Of a DNA stretch of 64,000 bases, positions 17,231-25,111 are shown piece by piece. This DNA is from Sipunculus nudus (lineage: Eukaryota; Annelida; Sipuncula; Golfingiida; Sipunculidae): positions 1,377,001 through 1,441,000 of the forward strand of contig JAPPUL010000068.1 of assembly GCA_026874595.1 (NCBI GenBank), written 5' to 3'. The position numbers and the translations under genes were made by a program. Positions within the stretch are counted from its first letter, which is position 1. Every line of letters begins with the position of its first letter. Under the pieces are notes generated by a model. It saw only the letters and a program-made list of their open reading frames with translations. It had not been told where the DNA came from and made no database searches.

Positions 17231-17375
17231 GGGTGGGGGGAGAGTGAGAGGGGGGCAAGAGGGGGCAAGAGGGGGCAAGAGGGGGGCACGTGAGGGGAGA
17301 GTGAGGGGAGAGTGAGGGGAGAGTGAGGGGAGAGTGAGGGGAGAGTGAGGGGAGAGTGAGGGGAGAGTGAGGTGA
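17231..17375. repeat. Purine-only tandem arrays: 10-bp x3 and 11-bp x7
   Basis: GGGGGCAAGA repeats three times exactly (17251-17280), with a changed fourth copy. The unit GTGAGGGGAGA then repeats seven times without error (17290-17366), with a partial eighth. The + strand is almost pure purine. The array fills the 186-bp gap between the activase and its dehydratase partner, which should lie on one transcript. Long Pro/Leu/Ser-rich antisense reading frames across it are by-products of the repeat. Confidence 0.95.
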
Positions 17376-17410
17376 AAAAATAATGAGAAAGTAAAAGGAG
17401 TAAAAATGAA

Positions 17411-19027
17411 ATGGAAAAGATAAAAAAAATGGGAAGTCCTGTTAAGGGAGATGCTCCAAGTAAGGAGCAAAGCAAGGAGGAATGGATAAAGGAGCGGCTT
17501 AAAGATTTTGAAGAAGAGCAAAGAAAGAATTTAAATATAGAAGAGAAAGAAAGCAAACATTGGACAAAGCCATATGAAAAGCCGGCGTATAGTAAAGAAC
17601 GCAGTAAAACTAAGATATTGCTTGAAAGCCTAACGGGTGTACAAGATAAGCTAATAGCGGAAGGTCTTAATGGATTAGGTTATATGGTAGAGAGTTTATC
17701 TTGCCCTGATGGAGAATCTTTAAGGAACGGGAAAGAATTTGGAAACCGAGGGCAATGCAATCCTACTTATTACACGGTAGGGAATCTAGTAAAGTATTTA
17801 CAATATCTTAGGGATGAGCGTGGTCTTGGGGTAGAAGAGATAAAGAGAGATTATATATTCTTGACAGCAGGAGCATGTGGTCCCTGTCGTTTTGGGATGT
17901 ATGAGAGTGAATATAGGCAGGCACTTAAGGCATCAGGCTTTGAAGGGTTTCGAGTATTAATATTTGAACAACGAGTAGATGGGGAGTCAAACGAGGAACA
18001 AATCATAAATATAAACCTAGCATTTTTAAAGGTGCTTATAAAGGGAATGATGCTGGGTGATATAGTAAACATGCTAGGTTATAAGATACGGCCCTACGAA
18101 GTTAATAAGGGGGATACAGATAAGGTAATAGAAGAGGCAAAGGAGCTTTTAGGGGATGCCCTTAGGAGTAAGAGGTCAATTATACGGGCCTTATCTAAGG
18201 TTGGAAAGAAATTCTCTAAAATAGATGTAGATTATAAAGAAGTTAAGCCTGTGGTGAATGTGATAGGGGAGTTTTGGGCGATGACAACGGAGGGTGAAGG
18301 GAATTATAAGATAAAGAGATGGCTTGAGAGTGAGGGAGCAGAGGTACGGATTCAGCCGGTGGTAGATTGGGTAAGATATATATTGTGGGAGACAGCTGAT
18401 TTTCATAAAAGCCGAGTTAACTTAAAAGGGGTTGATGGAGGGGGTATAGAGAGTAAGAAAGCAAGTAAGAAGCTTCTTAGATACGTAACCTTATTTAACA
18501 AGATACTACTAATATATTACAAATTATATTTGAAAGTAGCAAGATATGGAAAGTATACCCCAACAAAGATAGAAGACTTACAGGAGGCATCGAATAATTT
18601 CTATAATAAGGATATATCAGGAGGAGAGGGATATATGGAAGTGGGTAAACTAATAATGGCCTCAAAAAAGCGTAATGCAAATATGGTACTATCTGTCAAG
18701 CCTTTTGGCTGTATGCCCTCATCGTCAGTATCAGACGGGGTACAATCGAAAGTGCAGGAGCTTTATCCGGATGTAATATTCTGTTCTATAGAAACTAGTG
18801 GGGATGGGGCTGTTAATATATATTCTCGAGTACAGATGATGTTACACAAGGCAAAACAGATAGCAGTAAAGGAATTTAATGATATTCTGCAAAAAGAGAG
18901 TCTGACAATAAAGGATATTGAGCTAAAACTTAAATCAAAGCACAAAAAAGCAAGTTATAAAGTAGGAAAGGACAAGAAGCTAGTTTCAACCGCAAGTAAT
19001 TTTGCGATGGAGCTTTTAAAGAACTAG
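17411..19027 (+). CDS. 2-hydroxyacyl-CoA dehydratase-like protein, partner of the large activase
   Basis: A 538-residue protein of the HgdB/FldC-like superfamily that commonly accompanies the fused activase. After a charged N-terminal tail (about 1-70) the core has QCNPTYYTVGNLVKY (Cys near 114), GACGPCRFGMYESEYRQAL (Cys near 154 and 157) and VKPFGCMPSSSVSDGVQSKV (Cys near 432). These Cys are plausible [4Fe-4S] ligands. The end is Lys-rich. It starts 186 bases after the activase stop, beyond the purine repeat. The ATG is preceded by a ribosome-binding GGAG, although a nearby ATG in another frame makes the site crowded. Members of this pair are often annotated only as CoA activase-related, and no substrate is known. 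Confidence 0.88.
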   Translation: MEKIKKMGSPVKGDAPSKEQSKEEWIKERLKDFEEEQRKNLNIEEKESKHWTKPYEKPAYSKERSKTKILLESLTGVQDKLIAEGLNGLGYMVESLSCPDGESLRNGKEFGNRGQCNPTYYTVGNLVKYLQYLRDERGLGVEEIKRDYIFLTAGACGPCRFGMYESEYRQALKASGFEGFRVLIFEQRVDGESNEEQIININLAFLKVLIKGMMLGDIVNMLGYKIRPYEVNKGDTDKVIEEAKELLGDALRSKRSIIRALSKVGKKFSKIDVDYKEVKPVVNVIGEFWAMTTEGEGNYKIKRWLESEGAEVRIQPVVDWVRYILWETADFHKSRVNLKGVDGGGIESKKASKKLLRYVTLFNKILLIYYKLYLKVARYGKYTPTKIEDLQEASNNFYNKDISGGEGYMEVGKLIMASKKRNANMVLSVKPFGCMPSSSVSDGVQSKVQELYPDVIFCSIETSGDGAVNIYSRVQMMLHKAKQIAVKEFNDILQKESLTIKDIELKLKSKHKKASYKVGKDKKLVSTASNFAMELLKN

Positions 19028-19055
19028 TCCTATAAAAGGAATTAGTAAAGGAGAT

Positions 19056-19117
19056 AATAATTCTAAAGCTACAGGTTCTTTTATATGTGTTTAATAGGAT
19101 GTGGCTTTAGAATTATT
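19056..19117 (+). promoter_or_regulatory. 17-bp stem-loop that contains the GTG start of the GerMN gene
   Basis: The 5' arm AATAATTCTAAAGCTAC (19056-19072) pairs with GTGGCTTTAGAATTATT (19101-19117): 16 Watson-Crick pairs plus one G-U, with a 28-base loop. The GTG start codon is the first triplet of the 3' arm. A strong AAAGGAG (19047-19053) stands just before the 5' arm, yet no start codon follows it at normal spacing. The hairpin could block translation or be read differently as an attenuator; there is no T-run for a terminator. Confidence 0.6.
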
Positions 19118-19724
19118 TAAAAACGATTTTAAAAACAATAAAAGTGCAAGTAGTCTAAGCTCAAGCCGTATAATTGGTTATATAATGCCTATAGTAATAG
19201 GTTTTTTAGCCTTTATGTTTTTAAATATACACATTAATGACTATTCAAATGAAAAGAAGGTAACTAAAAAGAAAGTAACCCTTTTTTTTGCAACGCCAGA
19301 ATATGAATATCTTGTCTTAGAACAACGAGTAATCTTAAAAGGTAAAAGTATCAAAGAGCAGATTGAAGATATTATAAATCTTCTTTTATTTGGCAATATA
19401 AGCTATAATAATTCGTCTATACTCTCAGCTGATACGAAGTTAAAAACTATATTCTTAGTCGATAAGCATCTGCATATAAACTTTTCTAGAGACTTTCTAA
19501 AAGTTTCTAAAATACGTAATAAAAGGCTTATAATAGACTCTATAATAGCGACAATCTTTAAATCTCTGTCAAACGAAGTTGAGGCAATATCGTTATATGT
19601 AGAATCTCGCCCTATAAAAACTATAGACGGCTTTAATTCCTTTCTATACCCTTATGAACGTGATGAGTTTTTATATCGTTTTGATATATTAGGACATACT
19701 AAATATTATCTTGATTATAATTAG
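19101..19724 (+). CDS. GerMN (germination/sporulation GerM-like) domain membrane-anchored protein
   Basis: A 207-residue protein with one membrane segment (about residues 24-44: IIGYIMPIVIGFLAFMFLN) and an outside GerMN-type domain (about 58-190). The domain shows VTLFFATPEYEYLVLEQRVI, SIKEQIEDIINLLLFG, TKLKTIFLVDKHLHINFSRDF and a C-terminal VEAISLYVESRPI. GerMN domains occur in envelope proteins far beyond spore formers, and their ligand is unknown. GTG is the first possible in-frame start after a TAG at 19095. An ATG at 19185 would cut into the membrane segment. The 3' end overlaps convergent proC by 26 bases. Confidence 0.8.
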   Translation: MALELFKNDFKNNKSASSLSSSRIIGYIMPIVIGFLAFMFLNIHINDYSNEKKVTKKKVTLFFATPEYEYLVLEQRVILKGKSIKEQIEDIINLLLFGNISYNNSSILSADTKLKTIFLVDKHLHINFSRDFLKVSKIRNKRLIIDSIIATIFKSLSNEVEAISLYVESRPIKTIDGFNSFLYPYERDEFLYRFDILGHTKYYLDYN

Positions 19725-20559
19725 ACAACTTACATGCTTTTTTGTAGGCGCTAAAAACACTTTCTATTACAAGACCTCGAAACCCACCATTCTCAAGTAC
19801 GGAAATGCCTTCAATAGTAGTTCCTCCAGGCGAACTTACCATATCTTTTAGCTCACCAGGATGTTTTTTGCTTGCTTTATTACTCTCTAAATACAATTTA
19901 GCAGAACCATATACAGTCTGCGCAGCAAGCGATAGTGCAACCGCTCTTGAAAGCCCTGCTCTTACCCCTCCATCCGCAAGCGCCTCTATAAACATAAATA
20001 CAAAAGCAGGCCCACTAGCAGATAATCCCGTAACGGCATTAAGTAACTCTTCCGAAAGTTCAAATGCCATGCCAGCGCATCTTAGCAAATCTAAAATATA
20101 TTTTTTGTCTGACTTATCTATGCTATCATTAAAACAAACTCCACATGCTCCTTCTGAAACTAAATAAGGCGTGTTAGGCATGACTCGGGCAATCTTATGA
20201 TTAGTAAGTACTTTTTCTATTTCTAAAATGCTTATACCGGCACAAACAGAAATTAAGGTTTTATCGATGGATCCTCCCTTAGAAGTATTTCGGAGAGCTT
20301 CTCTACAATCCTTTATAGTATTAAGTAATTCAGGCACGTCATTAGGTTTTATCGCAAGGATTATATACTCTGACTTCTCGTATACTTCTTCCGCAGTCGG
20401 CAATATGTTTATTCCATATCGCTCTTTTATCTCTATAGACTTCTTTTCTATAACGTCATAAGCATATACATCCTCAGCTTTAATAACACTCTTATCTAAA
20501 AAAGCCTTTATAAGTGCCTCCCCCATATTCCCAAGCCCGATAACTCCAACCTTAATCAT
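19699..20559 (-). CDS. proC: Pyrroline-5-carboxylate reductase
   Basis: A 286-residue NAD(P)H enzyme for the last step of proline synthesis. Seen are the N-terminal Rossmann VGVIGLGNMGEALIKAF and the NADP-domain ILAIKPNDV. The C-terminal part has TGLSASGPAFVFMFIEALADGGVRAGLSRAVA and the substrate-site SPGGTTIEGISVLE, all diagnostic for ProC. The ATG is overlapped by the stop of a possible 22-codon upstream ORF (ATGA). Its own ribosome-binding site is weak. It is convergent with the GerMN gene, overlapping by 26 bases at the 3' ends. Confidence 0.96.
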   Translation of the reverse strand: MIKVGVIGLGNMGEALIKAFLDKSVIKAEDVYAYDVIEKKSIEIKERYGINILPTAEEVYEKSEYIILAIKPNDVPELLNTIKDCREALRNTSKGGSIDKTLISVCAGISILEIEKVLTNHKIARVMPNTPYLVSEGACGVCFNDSIDKSDKKYILDLLRCAGMAFELSEELLNAVTGLSASGPAFVFMFIEALADGGVRAGLSRAVALSLAAQTVYGSAKLYLESNKASKKHPGELKDMVSSPGGTTIEGISVLENGGFRGLVIESVFSAYKKACKLSNYNQDNI

Positions 20560-20624
20560 AAAATAGTCTTATCTTCTTTTTCATTGTTCTTTTTCATTGT
20601 TCTTTTTTCATTGTTTTTTTTCAT
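20556..20624 (-). CDS. Possible 22-aa leader peptide overlapping the proC start
   Basis: On the minus strand an ATG within a 13-bp tandem repeat opens a 22-codon frame rich in Lys, Asn and Glu. Its TGA overlaps the proC ATG as ATGA. AGAGAG about 10 bases before this ATG could serve as a ribosome-binding site. Translational coupling to proC is plausible, but the ORF may be an accident of the repeat. Confidence 0.25.
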   Translation of the reverse strand: MKKNNEKRTMKKNNEKEDKTIL

Positions 20625-20628
20625 TGTT
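20576..20628. repeat. 13-bp tandem repeat (4 copies) in the proC leader
   Basis: CTTTTTCATTGTT repeats at 20576-20588 and 20589-20601, with one-base variants at 20602-20615 and 20616-20628. On the proC sense strand each copy carries an AACAATGAAAAAG motif and so a potential start codon. Confidence 0.85.
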
Positions 20629-20731
20629 TTGATTCTCTCTTTATAACTTTATAAGGATAGGCATATTGCGTTTGTAATATCTGTTTAGCTTTTTAAGCAG
20701 CAAATAATGCAAATAAGTAAGAATAAGTTCC

Positions 20732-21598
20732 TTACAATTTAGTGTAGAGTACGTCCGCTATATCACTTGGAGTGTCACATACCTCAACTCCTGCCTCATT
20801 CAAAGCCTTTATTTTACTCTCGGCAGTCCCAAGCCCTCCTGATATTATCGCCCCGGCATGGCCCATTCGTTTTCCCTCCGGCGCCGTCCGTCCTGCTATA
20901 AACGATACTACAGGCTTTTTTATATTCTCTTTTATGTACGCTGCCGCCTCCTCCTCATCTGTCCCCCCAATCTCGCCTATTAGCGCTATGCCCTTTGTCT
21001 CTTTATCTTTATTAAACATTTCAAGTACGTCTATAAACCCTGTCCCAATTATTGGATCCCCGCCTATCCCGATACAGGTCGTCTGCCCAAGTCCTTTCTT
21101 TGTGACTGCATACACCACCTCGTACGTTAACGTACCGCTTTTTGACACTATCCCAACTATTCCTTCTTTTGCTATCTGGCCCGGCATTATCCCTACTTTG
21201 CTCTTACCAGGGGTTAGCAACCCTGGACAGTTTGGCCCGATAACTCGTACCTCTTTCCCTTGTATATAGTTATACATATTAAGAGCATCGTTTACCGGTA
21301 TCCCTTCTGTTATACATACTACTAGCTTTATCCCAGCATCTACAGCCTCAAGTATTGCCTCGTATGCAAACGCTGCCGGTACATATATTACCGACGTGTT
21401 TGCTCCCGTTTTACGTACTGCCTCATCTACAGAATCATATACCAAAACCCCTTCAACTCTCTCCCCTCCTTTCCCAGGAGTTACACCCCCAACCACGTTA
21501 GTTCCATAATTTAACATCTGTCGTGTGTGAAATGACCCATCTCGTCCCGTTATACCTTGTACTATTAGCTTTGTATTTAAATCTATCAATATCCCCAA
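20732..21598 (-). CDS. sucD: Succinyl-CoA synthetase (ligase) subunit alpha
   Basis: A 288-residue catalytic subunit that carries the phospho-histidine in the interconversion of succinyl-CoA and succinate with ATP/GTP formation. Seen are the CoA-binding N-terminus ([23 protein letters not shown]), [11 protein letters not shown] and the active-site [14 protein letters not shown] with the phospho-His. The start is TTG at 21598, backed by a strong AGGAG 8 bases upstream and by alignment with the usual SucD N-terminus. It is the second gene of a sucC-sucD operon with a 58-bp gap. Confidence 0.97.
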   Translation of the reverse strand: MGILIDLNTKLIVQGITGRDGSFHTRQMLNYGTNVVGGVTPGKGGERVEGVLVYDSVDEAVRKTGANTSVIYVPAAFAYEAILEAVDAGIKLVVCITEGIPVNDALNMYNYIQGKEVRVIGPNCPGLLTPGKSKVGIMPGQIAKEGIVGIVSKSGTLTYEVVYAVTKKGLGQTTCIGIGGDPIIGTGFIDVLEMFNKDKETKGIALIGEIGGTDEEEAAAYIKENIKKPVVSFIAGRTAPEGKRMGHAGAIISGGLGTAESKIKALNEAGVEVCDTPSDIADVLYTKL

Positions 21599-21656
21599 TT
21601 TACCAACTCCTATTACTTTATTATATATTTAAATCTGTTTGAAATATATCTTTAGT

Positions 21657-22799
21657 CTAGCTTACACCAACATTTGCGTGTTTTACCGCAAGCATAACTG
21701 CTTCATTCATACTCTCTGCTGTGTGCAGTTTAGTCCCTTCTAGTATCTTTCGTGCTTCCGTCTCGTTTGTTCCTGTCAGACGCACTACTATAGGCAACTT
21801 TATCTCTATTTGGCGCATCGCCTCCAAAAGTCCATTTGCTATGTCATCACAACGCGTTATCCCGCCAAAGATGTTTAGCAATATTGACCTTACATTCTTA
21901 TTTGACGTTATTATCTCAAGCGCCTTTACCACTTTAATCGGATTTGAACTGCCTCCTACATCAAGAAAATTTGCAGGCTCACCTTTATATAGTTTTACTG
22001 CATCCATCGTTGCCATCGCAAGCCCGGCTCCGTTTACTATGCACCCTACGTAACCATCAAGAGCCACATACGATAACCCGTACTCTTTTGCTATTAGTTC
22101 GTTCTTGTCAATAGTATCAAAATCTATTAGCTCCTTTAAACTTGGGTGCCGCTCAAGTGCGTTCTCGTCAAAGTTTATCTTTGCATCTGCTGCTACCAAA
22201 CTTCCATCCTTTAATATTGCAAACGGGTTTATTTCTACCAAGGAGCAATCCTTTTCCATGAATATTTTATACAAACTATCTGCTACCCTCATCCCTTCTT
22301 TTAATTGCTCTTTATCTTTTAATATATTTGAGAGTAAACGTCGCTTATGATAACTTCTAAGCCCTATTATCGGATCTACGTTTACTTTCGTTATTGCATC
22401 CGGATCCTTTGCTGCCACCTCCTCTATATCCATACCCCCTGCCTCGCTTGTCATGAACGTTAGCTTCTTGCTCCCTCTATCCAATATCACTCCAAGGTAA
22501 AGCTCCTTCTCTATTTTTACTGTCTCTACCACCAATACCTCTTTTGTTATAAGTCCCTTTATCTCCATCCCTAATATCTGCTCACCATACCTTTTTGCCT
22601 CATTAGCATCCCCTGCAAGCTTTACTCCCCCTGCTTTCCCACGCCCCCCTACATGTACTTGCGCCTTTACTACTACTGGCCCTCCTATAGATTTTGCTAT
22701 CTCGTATACTTCCTCGGCACTCTTTGCAACTCCTCCATGCGGAGTTGGAATATCGTAACTTTCAAATATCTCTTTTGCTTGGTATTCGTGTATATTCAA
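21657..22799 (-). CDS. sucC: Succinyl-CoA synthetase (ligase) subunit beta
   Basis: The nucleotide- and Mg-binding ATP-grasp subunit of succinyl-CoA synthetase, about 380 residues. It reads NIHEYQAKEIFESYDIPTPHGG at the N-terminus, KAQVHVGGRGKAGGVKLA in the ATP-grasp part, and FAILKDGSLVAADAKINFD and NIFGGITRCDDIANG in the C-terminal domain. The frame is open to an ATG at 22832, but a TTG at 22799 with GAGGG 7-8 bases upstream starts exactly at the conserved N-terminus, so I take the TTG. It is the first gene of sucCD. Succinate metabolism is thus present; other TCA genes lie outside the window. Confidence 0.96.
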   Translation of the reverse strand: MNIHEYQAKEIFESYDIPTPHGGVAKSAEEVYEIAKSIGGPVVVKAQVHVGGRGKAGGVKLAGDANEAKRYGEQILGMEIKGLITKEVLVVETVKIEKELYLGVILDRGSKKLTFMTSEAGGMDIEEVAAKDPDAITKVNVDPIIGLRSYHKRRLLSNILKDKEQLKEGMRVADSLYKIFMEKDCSLVEINPFAILKDGSLVAADAKINFDENALERHPSLKELIDFDTIDKNELIAKEYGLSYVALDGYVGCIVNGAGLAMATMDAVKLYKGEPANFLDVGGSSNPIKVVKALEIITSNKNVRSILLNIFGGITRCDDIANGLLEAMRQIEIKLPIVVRLTGTNETEARKILEGTKLHTAESMNEAVMLAVKHANVGVS

Positions 22800-23006
22800 T
22801 TGCTTGCCCTCGCAATTTATCCATAAATTCAAAGTCTAAATATAACTATATTAATTTTTAATCTACAAGCTTTTATTTATATTTTTTCAATTCTTTAATT
22901 CTTTAATTCTATTCAGTTTATGAGGGCTTTATTTGCAGCTTTTTCTAGGTTTACATTGTTTTAGTTAGTTATTCAGATATGGAGAGCTTTATTAGTGCAA
23001 TATAGC

Positions 23007-24743
23007 CTATTGCCAACTCTCTTTTAAGGCTACTCCGCTCCCTTTCAATTCCCCATATTCTAGCAGGTATGTTAAATATTCCATATAATTTCTACATTGC
23101 TCTATCGCCTCAACTGGTGTCTTGTTTGTTAACTTCTTTCGGCCATCTAAACTATTGTCAAAACTAAGGCGCTCATCTTTTCCTTGAATGCTTTCCTTAT
23201 GGCTTAATATGTTATTTGTTATCTCGCTTAACTTATAAGACACTCCCATTACAAGTTCTCGTATCTGGCGACTTTTGCTGATACGCTCAAGACCAAGCTT
23301 ATGAAGCTTTTCCGGACGCGTCCTGCTTGTTGATTCAAGTTCTAATTCATTTATATACTTTACTAAAGTTGCATACTCCTTTAGACTCTCGTGTACTCGG
23401 GCAAACTCTATATATATATCATTTAGTTCCTTCTTATGATCTATTCGTCGCCCGCTATCCCAGTCTATTGTGAACTTTATCTTATTTGATGTTAAGATAA
23501 ACGAAAACTCCTTCTCAAATTCATCTAATATAACGTATACTTTATATAATTTGTCGTTTGAATTTATATAGTTTGTTAGAGAATTTGGATTTCCTTCTCC
23601 TGCTTTTTTGTAGGATAAACTTTCTATCCATTTCTTTCCTGCTTTTAACTCATTTGGAAGTTCAAAATCTTTATCTTCATTACTTTTAGCATCTTCAAGA
23701 ACTTCTGAGAGCTTTGTATTCTCAAGCTCCATAGCATTTACAAGCTCCTCACGTTCTATTATAGTGTTATTTATTATATAATCTATTGTCTTGTCTTCTG
23801 TTATGTTTAATGTTTGGTTTAAATTATCATAAGATTCTATTTCTATATTCATATTTATTGTCTTACAATGGCAATAGTGTAGCATCAATAGGTAGGTGCT
23901 GAATATATTATTTAGTATTGTCCCAAGATTTTTACTTAGATTCTCTACAGCTTTATCTTTATCACTTCGTTTTTGTATGTATAAAGCACAAGCCCTTTCT
24001 AGGATACTCTCAAGTAATACTCTATGGGGTCTGTATAGGTGTATCCTCTTATATATCATGCTTAACGTATCACCTATAAGATCTTTATCCAGGTCTCCTT
24101 TATTATTCAATAATATCTGTCTTAAATTTGCAAAGTCTCTTACCTTATACACTTGTTCGCCAAGCTTTAATAACTCGTATCCATATTCATCGTTTGCAAG
24201 CCCTAACCGTATAGACTCTGCTACAGCAACATCTTCCGGTTCGCTAACCTCCTTGCACAGCATCGAAAGGTTTATTAGATTATTTTCTAGGTTATTAGTC
24301 AGTTTTATTATGAATTCTCTTTTGTATCGAGTTCCTGTTAGGTTTGTTATCCCTGATAGGTAGGTGTTTATGTTTAGTGTTAATCTCTCAAAAAATGAAC
24401 GCTTTTTACGCTTTGAAAGTTGTATATATTCATTTGTTCCCTCCCCTTTCTCTATTCCTTTCTCATCATTAGCATCTCTTCTAACAGGTTCTTTTGGCTT
24501 TTCTGCCTTTGAGCTGTCTTTTAAAGCTTTTGCCCTTGCAAATCTCTCTTTATTCCACTTGCTCCTTTTTAGTGGTATCCTAAGAGCTCCTTTCTTCGGC
24601 GGTTTTATAACCCCGTGCTTTTTAAATTTTTCTAGAAGCTCCTTTTTCTCTTCTTCATTTAATTTATTTGCACCAAGCCTTTTGTGCATATTGTCAAAAT
24701 CATTACGTGACATACAGCTTCCTAATATACTTGATTTTTTCAC
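23007..24743 (-). CDS. Large hypothetical protein (578 aa), resembling spirochaete DUF5312-type proteins
   Basis: A soluble, helix-rich 578-residue protein with no signal peptide. The N-terminal 120 residues are strongly basic and probably disordered (KKGALRIPLKRSKWNKERFARAKALK). From about 115 on (RSFFERLTLNINTYLSGITNLTGTRYKREFIIKLTNNL) the sequence looks folded. It continues through helical segments to NKTPVEAIEQCRNYMEYLTYLLEYG at the end. The layout reminds me of the DUF5312 family of spirochaetes, but I cannot confirm this by eye. No catalytic motif is visible. Flanks are sucC (174 bp away, same strand) and the divergent LysM-M23 gene. Confidence 0.7.
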   Translation of the reverse strand: MKKSSILGSCMSRNDFDNMHKRLGANKLNEEEKKELLEKFKKHGVIKPPKKGALRIPLKRSKWNKERFARAKALKDSSKAEKPKEPVRRDANDEKGIEKGEGTNEYIQLSKRKKRSFFERLTLNINTYLSGITNLTGTRYKREFIIKLTNNLENNLINLSMLCKEVSEPEDVAVAESIRLGLANDEYGYELLKLGEQVYKVRDFANLRQILLNNKGDLDKDLIGDTLSMIYKRIHLYRPHRVLLESILERACALYIQKRSDKDKAVENLSKNLGTILNNIFSTYLLMLHYCHCKTINMNIEIESYDNLNQTLNITEDKTIDYIINNTIIEREELVNAMELENTKLSEVLEDAKSNEDKDFELPNELKAGKKWIESLSYKKAGEGNPNSLTNYINSNDKLYKVYVILDEFEKEFSFILTSNKIKFTIDWDSGRRIDHKKELNDIYIEFARVHESLKEYATLVKYINELELESTSRTRPEKLHKLGLERISKSRQIRELVMGVSYKLSEITNNILSHKESIQGKDERLSFDNSLDGRKKLTNKTPVEAIEQCRNYMEYLTYLLEYGELKGSGVALKESWQ

Positions 24744-25111
24744 CCTATCTTATTTAGTTTATTAAAGTAGTTTTTTAAAATAAAGCTACTTATATTTTAG
24801 TTAATAAGGTTATTTTTTTTGCATTTTATTTTACTTTTAGGTCCTGCTTCTTAAGTAACATTATAAATTATATATGCTATATTTAGTGTGGGTTAAGTTT
24901 AGCTTTTTATTTCCAAAAGTCAATTTATCATGTCAATTTAACCCTTATTAACTTTATATATTATTTCTTTGAGCCGACCTTTCTTTTGTTGGATTTTTTA
25001 AGTATGATAGTTTAAACGATGCTTTGTAGTTTGTTTTGCTATTAAGAATACTTTTTGTTAAATACTTGGCTTAAGGTAGTATTATATCTATTCGTATTTT
25101 AAGGTATATAA
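24744..25111. other. 368-bp divergent intergenic region
   Basis: AT-rich DNA between the divergent 578-residue gene and the LysM-M23 gene. It holds a direct repeat of GTCAATTTA (about 24919-24940) and a distant 7-bp dyad GGGTTAA/TTAACCC (about 24890-24950). It presumably contains promoters for both genes. I see no RNA gene or credible ORF. Confidence 0.4.

Noticed and set aside
17098-17556. Long minus-strand ORFs of 152 and 129 codons across the purine repeat
   Set aside because: They are Ser/Pro/Leu-rich translations of the 11-bp repeat in shifted frames, overlap the activase end and have no ribosome-binding site.
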